Of a DNA stretch of 64,000 nucleotides, positions 9,588 through 18,842 are shown one piece after another. The stretch spans positions 496,001-560,000 of the forward strand of contig NZ_CP101416.1 in the NCBI RefSeq assembly GCF_027942295.1, in the 5' to 3' direction. This stretch comes from Pseudanabaena sp. Chao 1811. GTDB taxonomy: Bacteria; Cyanobacteriota; Cyanobacteriia; Pseudanabaenales; Pseudanabaenaceae. The position numbers were made by a program, and so were the translations under genes. The notes beneath the pieces were generated by a model. That model searched no databases. It was not told the DNA's origin and saw nothing but the letters and a program-made list of their open reading frames with translations. Each line of letters begins with the position of its first letter. Positions within the stretch are counted from its first letter, which is position 1.

Positions 9588-9681
9588 GGTAGAAAATCCT
9601 GTAAAAACCTTGATAATATTGTATCGTCCGCGATCTTATGAATATCAATCATTGTACAAAGATCTGATTGATTGAAGTTCT

Positions 9682-9871
9682 AACCTCTCTGTACCATTCT
9701 TGATTGCTTCTAAAACTCTCTTTTCAACATCTTGAAAATCTTTGGATTGAAAGCTCTGATCTTGTCATAATCTTTGCTTTTTCCTCAAATCTCTAGTTTT
9801 TTAAGGTTTTGAAAGACTGAACGCACTTCTCCAAACACAAAGATTTTCTGAAATTCTTTAGGAGAGAGCCA
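9682..9871 (-). pseudogene. Decayed duplicate of the 3' end of the DUF4157 gene
   Basis: About 190 bp with clear similarity to 9896-10085 (offset about 214 bp), which encodes the C-terminal end of the neighbouring DUF4157 protein. On the minus strand the copy reads LSPKEFQKIFVFGEVRSVFQ against LSPKELQEIFISGEVHAAFR in the gene. It is interrupted by frame changes and stops. This is a diverged tandem duplication rather than a gene. Confidence 0.75.
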
Positions 9872-12596
9872 TGAATCCATATTTTTTACGTAGTAACTTC
9901 TCTTTACCATTGTTGATTGCTTTGAGAACCTTTGCTTCAGCCTCTTGGAAATCTTCGGGTTGATATTTCTGATCATTTGCTGATCCTGTCTTTTCCCTCA
10001 AATCTCCAGTTTCTTTGAGGTCTCGGAAGGCTGCATGGACTTCTCCAGATATAAAGATTTCCTGTAATTCCTTAGGGGAGAGTCCCGCTTTGATTCCCTG
10101 TTTAGTTGCGATCAGGTGTAACTTCATCAATTCCCAAGACTCATCTGGAATCATCTTCTCGGTTAACTCAGGTGCAAACCTACTAATCTCTTCTACTTTA
10201 CCTTTTAAGTGTGTGATCACCTGATCTGGGTTAAGTTGTTCCGCTAGTATCTGAAACTCCTCTGAGAATGGCGCTTTAGCTGCTTTCTGTTGAGACCAAG
10301 CTAAATTATTGCCATTCTTTTGATTTACTTCATATCGATCTAATGTAGGCAGCATCTCACCTTGATCTACTGGGCGTAATTTTCCTTGTTTATCAAAGAC
10401 TAAATTGCCTCCATGTCGATCATAATTTCCAGTCATCAAGTCAAAGAATGCGATCTTCTGCACTTCGTCTTGCCGCTCTGGAGTATCGACTTCCTGCTCT
10501 GTTCGGAGTTTTTCACCCCCTTCCTCTAGGAGTTTATTGTAAGTATATTTAATATCTACTTGTTCTTGCCATACCCCAATCTGTTCAGGCATTTCCGCTT
10601 CAATTTTTGCAAGAGCTACATTCTTCTTCTTATTCTTGTTCCAATTTATTCCTGCATGAGCAAATTCCTCACTAGATAAAACTGCTAAGCCTGTTTTAAC
10701 AATTCCCAAATCTTTTTTGATGCCGAGTTCTTTTTCAAATAGATCTCCAATATACTTAGAAAATTCGTACGCTAGGATCTCTCGAATCACCTGATGTCCA
10801 TCTGGCAATGCCCAATCTGTATGCGGTGACTGCGATAATGGCTTAAAAAACCCGTTGGGAACCAGATAAGTTTTAGATAGTCCTCCTCCAACTAGCTCAA
10901 TTTTACCGCCAGCTTTAATACCTTGATTAGACTTTTCGATCTCTTTTGCTATTTTGGGGTCAAAGGTCTTAACACCTTTTGTGATTAGTTTCTTCTTCTT
11001 CTCAATTTTGTTCTTGTAATCGTTACGATTTTGTTTCGATATCGACTGTATTAACTTTTTGAGCTTTTCTTTTTCTTGGGAGATAGAGCTATACTCATCA
11101 TTTATAAAGTTGCTGTTTATACTCTTAATAGCCTCTTGTCTTCCTTCCCTAAGTTCTTGTCTACTGTTGAATTTAAGTTTTCTCAGACCTTTTTCAATAA
11201 GAGATTCTTTATTTAACTCTTGTACACGGGCTGCATAAAATTGACAAGCAACTTCGATAGTGTCCAATTGAGGAAGTATCTTCGATGAAATATACTCTTC
11301 TAGAGTATCATTTTCTAAAAAGATTTGGTCGATTTTTTCACCACCCTTAATGAGTAGTTCATCGATTTGCTCTCTATAAATTTTATATCCTGAAACTATC
11401 AGCCCTGCTAAACCATTTAATTGATCATCCCCAACATTACCCCACTTCTCAATATCCGACATGGGATGATGAAGGTCTAAGATGTAACTTGGATCAATTG
11501 ATAGTAGCTCAAAATGCTTATGGATTTTGTGTTTCTCTTTAGTAGAAGTATTCAAGTTTTCTGTCTTGGGTGAATTCTCATGCTCAGATTCTGAACCATC
11601 AGTTTCAGAATTGTCATCAGGAATTTCTGGTTTTAGGGGGCGATGAACTCCGAACTTGATTGGTCTATCCTCTTCATTACCTAAGGTGTCCTTTGGAGGA
11701 TGTGAGGCTAGCCAAGATGGATTCTCAGGCTTATATTCTAAACCGTCATTGGTCACTGTCCCTATATTGGCACTTACTTCACTAGCTTGTCCTATTTGTG
11801 TTGGAGGTGTAGAGGTGGAATATCTCCTCAAATTAAGATCTGTAGGTCTTTCGTTTTGCTGCACCACATGCGTCAACTCATGAGCAATTAACTCCTGTCC
11901 TCCTCGACTCCTTGGCTCATATGCTCCCTGCTGAAAGAAAATATCCTGCCCTGTTGTAAAAGCTTTTGCTTGAATTGATTTATTTAACCGATCAGATTGT
12001 GAATCTGTATGCACTCTCACATTACTAAAATTCGCACCCATTGCCTGACCCATCTTTGCTTGTAGATAAGTATCAAGCGTCTGACCATGACCTCGCGCAC
12101 TTTGAATAGATGACTCTAAAGCTGAAGATGCTTCACCTCCACCAAGATTGTTTTGTCTTTGTACTAAAGGCTTCCTTTGTAATTTTTTTTCCATTGCCCC
12201 TTGCCTTTGGACAGAATAATTCTGTGGTGATGAGTTAATCTGTTGGACTACTTTTGCCGCATTATCATCTGCTTCCCTCTCATACTTATCATTTGGCTCA
12301 CCAATATTCAGCTTTGCTTGAATCAACATTCTCTGAGTATGAGCTTCCTTTAACCGATTCTGTGACTTTTTTTGCACTGGGCAAGTAGAAGGTTCCAATT
12401 TTGTTGTTGAGATTAGTTTTTCTAAGAAATTCTCTGATACATAGGATTTATTAGCTTTGAATGTGTCATCCTTTTGCGAGGATTCTTGCCCTAGGGAGTT
12501 ATTTGGTGCAAAAGCTCTAGTTTGCAGATTTAGAGTCATCGGACTAGGAGATGGAACAGGCTGAAATAAAATATCCTTTGTTCTTTGTTTAAACAT
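9858..12596 (-). CDS. DUF4157 (eCIS-core) protein with a kinase-like C-terminal domain
   Basis: The preferred start is ATG 12596 (912 residues). AGAGG lies 10 nt upstream, and the 46 codons before it fall in a MITE-like element. Residues about 95-119 carry LNIGEPNDKYEREADDNAAK and about 185-247 carry NFSNVRVHTDSQSDRLN through QELIAHELTHVVQQ (HExxH-like HELTH). This is the DUF4157 domain, a putative zinc peptidase common in extracellular contractile injection system cargo and polymorphic toxins. A charged, coiled-coil middle follows. The C-terminal third resembles the HipA/PI3-4-kinase fold: KIELVGGGLSKTYLV...FKPL (about 565-587), REILAYEFSKYIG, and a catalytic-loop-like FDLMTGNYDRHGGN (about 718-731) followed by PVDQG (about 742-746). 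No secretion signal is seen, nor any contractile sheath or tube genes nearby. Toxin function is inferred. Confidence 0.75.
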   Translation of the reverse strand: MFKQRTKDILFQPVPSPSPMTLNLQTRAFAPNNSLGQESSQKDDTFKANKSYVSENFLEKLISTTKLEPSTCPVQKKSQNRLKEAHTQRMLIQAKLNIGEPNDKYEREADDNAAKVVQQINSSPQNYSVQRQGAMEKKLQRKPLVQRQNNLGGGEASSALESSIQSARGHGQTLDTYLQAKMGQAMGANFSNVRVHTDSQSDRLNKSIQAKAFTTGQDIFFQQGAYEPRSRGGQELIAHELTHVVQQNERPTDLNLRRYSTSTPPTQIGQASEVSANIGTVTNDGLEYKPENPSWLASHPPKDTLGNEEDRPIKFGVHRPLKPEIPDDNSETDGSESEHENSPKTENLNTSTKEKHKIHKHFELLSIDPSYILDLHHPMSDIEKWGNVGDDQLNGLAGLIVSGYKIYREQIDELLIKGGEKIDQIFLENDTLEEYISSKILPQLDTIEVACQFYAARVQELNKESLIEKGLRKLKFNSRQELREGRQEAIKSINSNFINDEYSSISQEKEKLKKLIQSISKQNRNDYKNKIEKKKKLITKGVKTFDPKIAKEIEKSNQGIKAGGKIELVGGGLSKTYLVPNGFFKPLSQSPHTDWALPDGHQVIREILAYEFSKYIGDLFEKELGIKKDLGIVKTGLAVLSSEEFAHAGINWNKNKKKNVALAKIEAEMPEQIGVWQEQVDIKYTYNKLLEEGGEKLRTEQEVDTPERQDEVQKIAFFDLMTGNYDRHGGNLVFDKQGKLRPVDQGEMLPTLDRYEVNQKNGNNLAWSQQKAAKAPFSEEFQILAEQLNPDQVITHLKGKVEEISRFAPELTEKMIPDESWELMKLHLIATKQGIKAGLSPKELQEIFISGEVHAAFRDLKETGDLREKTGSANDQKYQPEDFQEAEAKVLKAINNGKEKLLRKKYGFMALS

Positions 12597-12645
12597 ATTA
12601 TTTGAGCCTCTAAATTTTTTGTACCAAGACAAGACCGCTTTCATT

Positions 12646-12756
12646 AATGTGAGTGCGATGAAAACACAAAAAATAGCCAGAATGGCTTGATTTTTCTTAA
12701 CTGCACCATTTGCGGTATGACTCGCACACCGCAAATAGCTATATCAAACTCACATT
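12646..12756. repeat. Diverged MITE-like element (AACGTGAGTTCG family)
   Basis: Ends AATGTGAGTGCGAT (12646-12659) and, inverted, AATGTGAGTTTGAT (rc of 12743-12756), with an inner inverted repeat ATTTGCGGT/ACCGCAAAT (12708-12716, 12728-12736). The ends resemble the AACGT(C/G)AGTTCG termini of the elements at 48357 and 58402. It occupies the 5' region of the DUF4157 gene. Confidence 0.5.
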
Positions 12757-13186
12757 GAATTACTATTTTTTCTAAGTACAGTCCCAAAAACAGAACGGCA
12801 AAGAACACATGAAGCATTTACCAAATAGAGATCACAAGCGTTCTGAAAGTATTTCTAGGAAAGAGTCTTAAAATTTTTATTTTGTGCTTAGATTATTTTT
12901 ATTTAACTTTTATTTATCACTAAAACTTTATAGATGCCATCAGCCATAAGGCGTATATTCAACCTAAGTTCGGGTTAAATCGCCAAAAAGGTGTACGAAA
13001 GCTCTCAAATGTATAGCCTACCAACATAGAAAGCCAATGATAGTCCTAGTCCCAAAACAAAGTCTCGTTTAACTTCTCAAACAAGCTCTGATATGAGTTA
13101 AGTAAAAATAAAAAAGTCTTGCTAAGCAATCCTTTTTTGTTTAACTGGTTAATAATGTAGCAATCTAAAATCTGGGTCACAAGGCG
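12757..13186. other. Intergenic region before the WD40 gene
   Basis: 430 bp of AT-rich sequence with no gene seen. A hairpin with A/T-rich arms (about 13109-13140; AAAAAAG...CTTTTTTG outer, TTGCT/AGCAA inner, two mismatched positions) lies 46 bp before the start codon and could attenuate or protect the transcript. No clear promoter was recognised. Confidence 0.4.
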
Positions 13187-16100
13187 ATGAGTGATGATTC
13201 TAAGCTGACATCAGCAAATATTTCTCCTGAGAATGAGGATTTATTGCAAGAGCTTTCGATGACTCTGGATATGTACGAAGGTGAGTTTAAGCTGCTACTG
13301 GCGCGATGCAACTATCAGGATTTACGCGATCGCCTAATTACTCGCCTCAAGGAAATTCATCCCCAGCCGATCTATGAAATAAAGTTGCCGCGATCGCAAA
13401 AGGATTTATATAGCTACATCATTGCTCAGGTGCGATCGGAGACTCCCAAAGTATTGTCGATCGTGGGACTAGATGAACTTGAGGATTTGCACGCTGCACT
13501 TTTAGACATCAATCTCAATCGCGAGATGTTTCGCAATCATTGCCCCTATCCAATTGTCTGGTGGATTTCTGATAGTACCCATAAGCGGATTATTAGGACT
13601 GCGCCAGATTTTGAGAGTTGGACGACGACGCTGGAGTTTCCCATTGATACCGATGAGTTACTGACTTCTCTACATGATGGTAGTGAAGCTCTATTTAGTC
13701 ATGTACTTGCGCCTAGTGAGATTCCTTTTTTCAAAAAGTTAGGACAAATTCATCAGCTCGGTTCGATTCAATGTGCGGAATTAGAAACGGCTCTTAAAGA
13801 AATTAGCGATCGCGGATTAAATCTTGAGCCAAGACTGCAAGCAAATATCAATTTTATTAGAGGTTTAGACACACTACCGCCCAATAATTCACCTACTAAG
13901 GCTTTGCAATACTTACACGCAAGTTTAGAGTATTGGCAGAAGATCAACGATCTAGAACGTAGTGGATTATTACTCAATCAAATTGGAGAATTAAATTATC
14001 AAATTACTAAGGCTGAGAAATATCGCACCCCTAATTGGCAATCAGTGAGATCAGCCTTTCAAAGTTCTGTCGAATCTCTGGAAAAGGCAAATCGTCCTGA
14101 TCTAGTTGCCGATGTAATTCTTCAACTAGTTAGAGCCGTAAAACGGATGGCTGATTGGGAAGCAGTTGAAGAAATTGTCAAAAAAGCCTTACTGTTACAT
14201 TTAGAGTTTCCCAATAATTATCATCTTGCTCTAGATTATCGTCATTTAGCTGACATTGCGATCCAAAAACAAGAATGGGATACTGCCAGAAATTATGGGA
14301 AAATGGCGCTATCTTTCTTATCTAAAGTGCCAGAAGAAAATCGAGAATGGCGTAATTTATATTTATTTGCAATCGCTCAAGCAGAAATTAATCTCGAAAA
14401 CTATCAAGAAGGATTGCAACTACTTTTTGAAGCTAGAGAGCTAGGAGATAGCGGACATCCAGAGGTGTATATTGCGATTTTGACAGAATTGCGATCGCTT
14501 TACACCAAACAAAAGCAATATCTCGAAGCCTATGTCACCAAGCAGGAACAATATGCGGTTGAGCAGCAATATGGCTATCGGGCGTTTATCGGTGCGGGTA
14601 GGTTGCAGGGTAAGAAGTCGGTCGGTAAATCGCAAACTGATGTGGCGACGGAAATTGAGGCTTCGGGACGCAAGCACGATCTTGATGAGTTGATTACGCG
14701 CATTGCTAAGCCTAGCTATAAATTGATCGTACTGTATGGCAAGTCAGGTGTGGGTAAGAGTTCGCTGGTGAATGCGGGATTGATTCCGCAGTTGGAGCAT
14801 ACTTCGTTTGAGGGTAGGGATGTTTGTGCGATCGCTATCCGAGTTTATACGAATTGGGAAGAGGAGTTGGAGAAAGTGCTAAAGCCCCTCACCCCCCAAC
14901 CCCCTCTCCCATTGGGAGAGGGGGAGCAGGATTCTTTGTCTATGGAGAAAGAATCTGAGAATGAAGTCTTGCTCCCCTCGCCCTCTGGGAGAGGGGCTGG
15001 GGGTGAGGGCATCATCTCGAAACTACGGGAAAAAGAATCGCAAAACTTGCGTTTAGTTTTGATTTTCGATCAGTTTGAGGAGTTCTTTTTTGTTTATTAT
15101 AATCAACCTACTGAGCGGCGGCGATTCTTTGAGTTTATTGGAAGTTTGCTAAATGACTCGCAAAATCTATCTTCGCTGAAGGTGGTTTTGTCATTGCGGG
15201 AGGACTATCTGCATTATTTGTTGGAATGTAATCAGATCGAAAGTATGGAGGCGATCGATCAAGATATTCTCAGTAAGAATGTGTTGTATCGTGTGGGCAA
15301 TCTCAATGTGGAGGCGGCTGAGTCACTGATCCAGACGCTTACGGAGAAGTCAAGGTTTTATTTGGAGCCTGAATTGATTGGGGCGATCGCTAATGATCTC
15401 AAGGATGAGCTAGGCGAGGTGCGTCCGATCGAGCTTCAGGTGATCGGGGCGCAGTTGCAGCAGGAGGGTATTAAGACTCTTGCTAACTATCGCCTGTTGG
15501 GTACGAATCCGAAGGCGATATTGGTGGAGAGTTATTTGAATGATGTGATTGTGGATTGTGGGGAAGAGAATGAGCGCTTGGCTAAGTTTCTGTTATTTAT
15601 GATGACAGATGAGCGAGGGACTCGTCCTTTGCGTACCCGTGTGGAATTGGAAAAGGATTTAGAAGATTTGCTTGCTGACGTACATGGCGATGATTCGGCG
15701 TTGGATTTGGTGTTGGAGATTTTTGTGCGATCGGGTTTGGTGGTGTTAATCCCTGAGTCACCTTTGGATCGCTATCAGTTGGTGCATGACTATCTAGCGG
15801 AGTTTATCCGTGCGTCACAAGCACCTGAGATGGCGAAGTTGCAACAGGAGTTGGCGGAGACGCGGGAAACCTTAAGAGAAACTGTGGATCGGCTGAGTGT
15901 GGCGGTGAAGGAGGAAGAGGCGGCGAAGTTTAAGGCAAGGGGGCGAAGTCGGTTGGCTTTTGGGGTGGGGATTGTGGCGAGTGTGATGGCAGTTGGAGCA
16001 GGAATTGCGGGATTTATGGCTCTGAAAACTAGCGTTGACGCGCAATTTGTGTCTGACAGTTACAAGATGCTATCGCTTCTGAATGGCGATCTTCAGATTG

Positions 16101-18664
16101 AGGCGTTAGTTGAGGCAATAGAAACGGCAGAACAGCTAAAACAAAGTACATTCGTGGCTTCTACTGTGAAGACAAGAGTGATTTTGTCCATGCAAGAAGT
16201 AATTTATGGCATGAAAGAGAAAAATCGCCTCAAAGGGCATAGCAGTGGGGTCTATAGCATCGCCTTTTCGCCCGATGGCAAGCAATTGGCAACCGCTAGC
16301 GATGACAATACCGTCAAAATCTGGAGTAGCGATGGCAAGGAATTGCAAACCCTCAAAGGGCATAGCAGTGGGGTCTATAGCATCGCCTTTTCGCCCGATG
16401 GCAAGCAATTGGCAACCGCTAGCGCTGATAATACCGTCAAAATCTGGAGTAGCGATGGCAAGGAATTGCAAACCCTCAAAGGGCATAGCAGTGGGGTCTA
16501 TAGCGTCGCCTTTTCGCCCGATGGCAAGCAATTGGCAACCGCTAGCGATGACAATACCGTCAAAATCTGGAGTAGCGATGGCAAGGAATTGCAAACCCTC
16601 AAAGGGCATAGCAGTCGGGTCTATAGCGTCGCCTTTTCGCCCGATGGCAAGCAATTGGCAACCGCTAGCGCTGATAATACCGTAAAAATCTGGAGTAGGG
16701 ATGGCAAGGAATTGCAAACCCTCAAAGGGCATAGCAGTCGGGTCTATAGCGTCGCCTTTTCGCCCGATGGCAAGCAGTTGGCAACCGCTAGCGATGACAA
16801 TACCGTAAAGATCTGGAGTAGGGATGGCAAGGAATTGCAAACCCTCAAAGGGCATAGCCGTTGGGTCAGTAGCGTCGCCTTTTCGCCCGATGGCAAGCAA
16901 TTGGCAACCGCTAGCGGGGACAATACCGTCAAAATCTGGAGTAGCGATGGCAAGGAATTGCAAACCCTCAAAGGGCATAGCAGTGGGGTCTATAGCGTCG
17001 CCTTTTCGCCCGATGGCAAGCAATTGGCAACCGCTAGCGATGACAATACCGTCAAAATCTGGAGTAGCGATGGCAAGGAATTGCAAACCCTCAAAGGGCA
17101 TAGCAGTCGGGTCTATAGCGTCGCCTTTTCGCCCGATGGCAAGCAATTGGCAACCGCTAGCAATGACAATACCGTAAAAATCTGGAGTAGCGATGGCAAG
17201 GAATTGCAAACCCTCGAAGGGCATAGCAGTGGGGTCTTGAGCGTCGCCTTTTCGCCCGATGGCAAGCAATTGGCAACCACTAGTTGGGACAATACCGTAA
17301 AAATCTGGAGTAGCGATGGCAAGGAATTGCAAACCCTCAAAGGGCATAGCAGTGGGGTCTATAGCGTCGCCTTTTCGCCCGATGGCAAGCAATTGGCAAC
17401 CGCTAGTTGGGACAATACCGTAAAAATCTGGAGTAGCGATGGCAAGGAATTGCAAACCCTCAAAGGGCATAGCAGTGGGGTCTATAGCGTCGCCTTTTCG
17501 CCCGATGGCAAGCAATTGGCAACCGCTAGCGCTGATAATACCGTAAAAATCTGGAGTAGGGATGGCAAGGAATTGCAAACCCTCAAAGGGCATAGCAGTC
17601 GGGTCTATAGCGTCGCCTTTTCGCCCGATGGCAAGCAATTGGCAACCGCTAGCGATGACAATACCGTCAAAATCTGGAGTAGCGATGGCAAGGAATTGCA
17701 AACCCTCAAAGGGCATAGCAGTTGGGTCTATAGCATCGCCTTTTCGCCCGATGGCAAGCAATTGGCAACCGCTAGCGGGGACAATACCGTCAAAATCTGG
17801 AGTAGCGATGGCAAGGAATTGCAAACCCTCAAAGGGCATAGCAGTGGGGTCAATAGCGTCGCCTTTTCCCCCGATGGCAAGCAATTGGCAACCGCTAGCT
17901 GGGACAATACCGTAAAAATCTGGAGTCTGGACTTGGAGCTTCAGATTGGACTTGCCTGTTATTGGCTACAAGACTACATAGCGATACAGCCAGATTTGCA
18001 GCAAAAACTAGCAACTTGTCGCGATCCCGAAACTATCAAAGTGGCGGCTCCTGCCTTAGTCGCGGAAGCAAGAACTAAAGGGATGAGTAGCAAACCTGAA
18101 GATGCCCTGTTATTATTTCAAGAAGCAAAGAAACTCGACAATAGTATTCCCCTCAATTTTGAAGTAGAAGTTGCACCTTACTTTATTACCAAAGGAGAGA
18201 AACTAGCGAAAAAGGGTGAGATCAAATCTGCTGTAGTTGCCTATCAACAGGCAATTAAGAACGATTCCAATCTCAAAATCTCAGCAGATTCATGGAATAC
18301 ACTTTGCTGGCATGGAAGTATAAATAACTTCGCAAGTCAAGTTATTTTCGCTTGCAATAACGCCATTAACCTTGAGCCGAATAACTTCAATATTCTTCGC
18401 AATAGAGTCATAGCTAGAACACTTACAAATAATAAAAAAGGTGCGATTGAAGATTTAAGAAAATATATATATCAACAGCAAAACGATAAATTTAAATACT
18501 TCTTATTTGATCGAGGGCAACTTTCTGAAATATTCAAAAAAGGAGAAGAGCAAGTTTGGTTAGATGCTCTACAACAAGACAAAAATCCATTTACTCCCGA
18601 AAAATTAGCAGAATGGAGAAAACAGGCAAAAGAAGAATTGGAACGGGAAAACAAATCTGAATAG
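13187..18664 (+). CDS. Giant nSTAND NTPase with 14 near-identical WD40 repeats (NLR-like)
   Basis: 1825 residues. In order: an N-terminal domain of unknown function (about 1-175); TPR-like helices (about 200-450); an nSTAND P-loop NTPase (about 490-890) with Walker A GKSGVGKSS (about 518-526) and Walker B LRLVLIFDQFEEFFF (about 620-634); a coiled coil then a hydrophobic segment GVGIVASVMAVGAGIAGFMAL (about 925-946); 14 WD40 repeats of exactly 41 residues (about 1015-1588); a TPR-like tail (about 1600-1825). STAND proteins oligomerise on ligand binding to trigger an N-terminal effector, and many are anti-phage or conflict sensors. That role is inferred here. A palindromic repeat element is embedded in frame between Walker A and Walker B. 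Divergent from the DUF4157 gene. Confidence 0.9.
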   Translation: MSDDSKLTSANISPENEDLLQELSMTLDMYEGEFKLLLARCNYQDLRDRLITRLKEIHPQPIYEIKLPRSQKDLYSYIIAQVRSETPKVLSIVGLDELEDLHAALLDINLNREMFRNHCPYPIVWWISDSTHKRIIRTAPDFESWTTTLEFPIDTDELLTSLHDGSEALFSHVLAPSEIPFFKKLGQIHQLGSIQCAELETALKEISDRGLNLEPRLQANINFIRGLDTLPPNNSPTKALQYLHASLEYWQKINDLERSGLLLNQIGELNYQITKAEKYRTPNWQSVRSAFQSSVESLEKANRPDLVADVILQLVRAVKRMADWEAVEEIVKKALLLHLEFPNNYHLALDYRHLADIAIQKQEWDTARNYGKMALSFLSKVPEENREWRNLYLFAIAQAEINLENYQEGLQLLFEARELGDSGHPEVYIAILTELRSLYTKQKQYLEAYVTKQEQYAVEQQYGYRAFIGAGRLQGKKSVGKSQTDVATEIEASGRKHDLDELITRIAKPSYKLIVLYGKSGVGKSSLVNAGLIPQLEHTSFEGRDVCAIAIRVYTNWEEELEKVLKPLTPQPPLPLGEGEQDSLSMEKESENEVLLPSPSGRGAGGEGIISKLREKESQNLRLVLIFDQFEEFFFVYYNQPTERRRFFEFIGSLLNDSQNLSSLKVVLSLREDYLHYLLECNQIESMEAIDQDILSKNVLYRVGNLNVEAAESLIQTLTEKSRFYLEPELIGAIANDLKDELGEVRPIELQVIGAQLQQEGIKTLANYRLLGTNPKAILVESYLNDVIVDCGEENERLAKFLLFMMTDERGTRPLRTRVELEKDLEDLLADVHGDDSALDLVLEIFVRSGLVVLIPESPLDRYQLVHDYLAEFIRASQAPEMAKLQQELAETRETLRETVDRLSVAVKEEEAAKFKARGRSRLAFGVGIVASVMAVGAGIAGFMALKTSVDAQFVSDSYKMLSLLNGDLQIEALVEAIETAEQLKQSTFVASTVKTRVILSMQEVIYGMKEKNRLKGHSSGVYSIAFSPDGKQLATASDDNTVKIWSSDGKELQTLKGHSSGVYSIAFSPDGKQLATASADNTVKIWSSDGKELQTLKGHSSGVYSVAFSPDGKQLATASDDNTVKIWSSDGKELQTLKGHSSRVYSVAFSPDGKQLATASADNTVKIWSRDGKELQTLKGHSSRVYSVAFSPDGKQLATASDDNTVKIWSRDGKELQTLKGHSRWVSSVAFSPDGKQLATASGDNTVKIWSSDGKELQTLKGHSSGVYSVAFSPDGKQLATASDDNTVKIWSSDGKELQTLKGHSSRVYSVAFSPDGKQLATASNDNTVKIWSSDGKELQTLEGHSSGVLSVAFSPDGKQLATTSWDNTVKIWSSDGKELQTLKGHSSGVYSVAFSPDGKQLATASWDNTVKIWSSDGKELQTLKGHSSGVYSVAFSPDGKQLATASADNTVKIWSRDGKELQTLKGHSSRVYSVAFSPDGKQLATASDDNTVKIWSSDGKELQTLKGHSSWVYSIAFSPDGKQLATASGDNTVKIWSSDGKELQTLKGHSSGVNSVAFSPDGKQLATASWDNTVKIWSLDLELQIGLACYWLQDYIAIQPDLQQKLATCRDPETIKVAAPALVAEARTKGMSSKPEDALLLFQEAKKLDNSIPLNFEVEVAPYFITKGEKLAKKGEIKSAVVAYQQAIKNDSNLKISADSWNTLCWHGSINNFASQVIFACNNAINLEPNNFNILRNRVIARTLTNNKKGAIEDLRKYIYQQQNDKFKYFLFDRGQLSEIFKKGEEQVWLDALQQDKNPFTPEKLAEWRKQAKEELERENKSE
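14885..15009. repeat. Palindromic repeat element inside the NTPase coding region
   Basis: Begins CCCCTCACCCCCCAACCCCC and ends GGGGCTGGGGGTGAGGG. It is an inverted repeat of the same family as 9010-9105. It is translated as residues about 567-607: PLTPQPPLPLGEGE, an acidic spacer, then LLPSPSGRGAGGEG. It keeps the frame and interrupts the sequence between Walker A and Walker B. Confidence 0.85.
16229..17950 (+). repeat. 14 tandem 123-bp WD40-coding repeats
   Basis: Fourteen uninterrupted units of 123 bp, nearly identical at the DNA level. Consensus unit: LKGHSSGVYSVAFSPDGKQL then ATASDDNTVKIWSSDGKELQT. Differences cluster at a few unit positions: 6-7 (SG, SR, SW, RW), 9 (Y, S, L, N), 25 (D, A, G, N, W) and 34 (S or R). 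Fourteen units would make two seven-bladed propellers. Confidence 0.95.
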
Positions 18665-18791
18665 ATGTATGTAAATGCCCAGATGCCTGACTTTTTCTTC
18701 GACATTAACATTGATTGACAAGTTTACAAAAAAAGTCGGGGATCTTAATCTTTGCTTTTTATGTGAGTGCTAAGCGATCCCTAAATTGTGC

Positions 18792-18842
18792 TTACTTATA
18801 AACCAATTTTGGAGAGAGATTATGATCGAAAAGAAGCTTCAT
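18792..18842 (-). pseudogene. Remnant of a DUF5615 (PIN-like) toxin
   Basis: The DUF433 antitoxin stop overlaps an ATG (ATGA, 18839-18842). From there the minus strand reads MKLLFDHNLSPKLVYK and stops (TAA at 18792-18794). This is the characteristic N-terminus of DUF5615 PIN-like toxins (MKLLFDxNLSPKLV), which normally run about 110 residues. Nothing recognisable continues for long, so the toxin is truncated. Confidence 0.7.

Noticed and set aside
16136-17884. A 582-codon open frame on the minus strand across the WD40 repeats
   Set aside because: It is a shadow of the 123-bp repeat: the absence of a stop in one unit is copied 14 times. Its product is a meaningless 41-residue repeat, and the plus-strand WD40 reading is clear.
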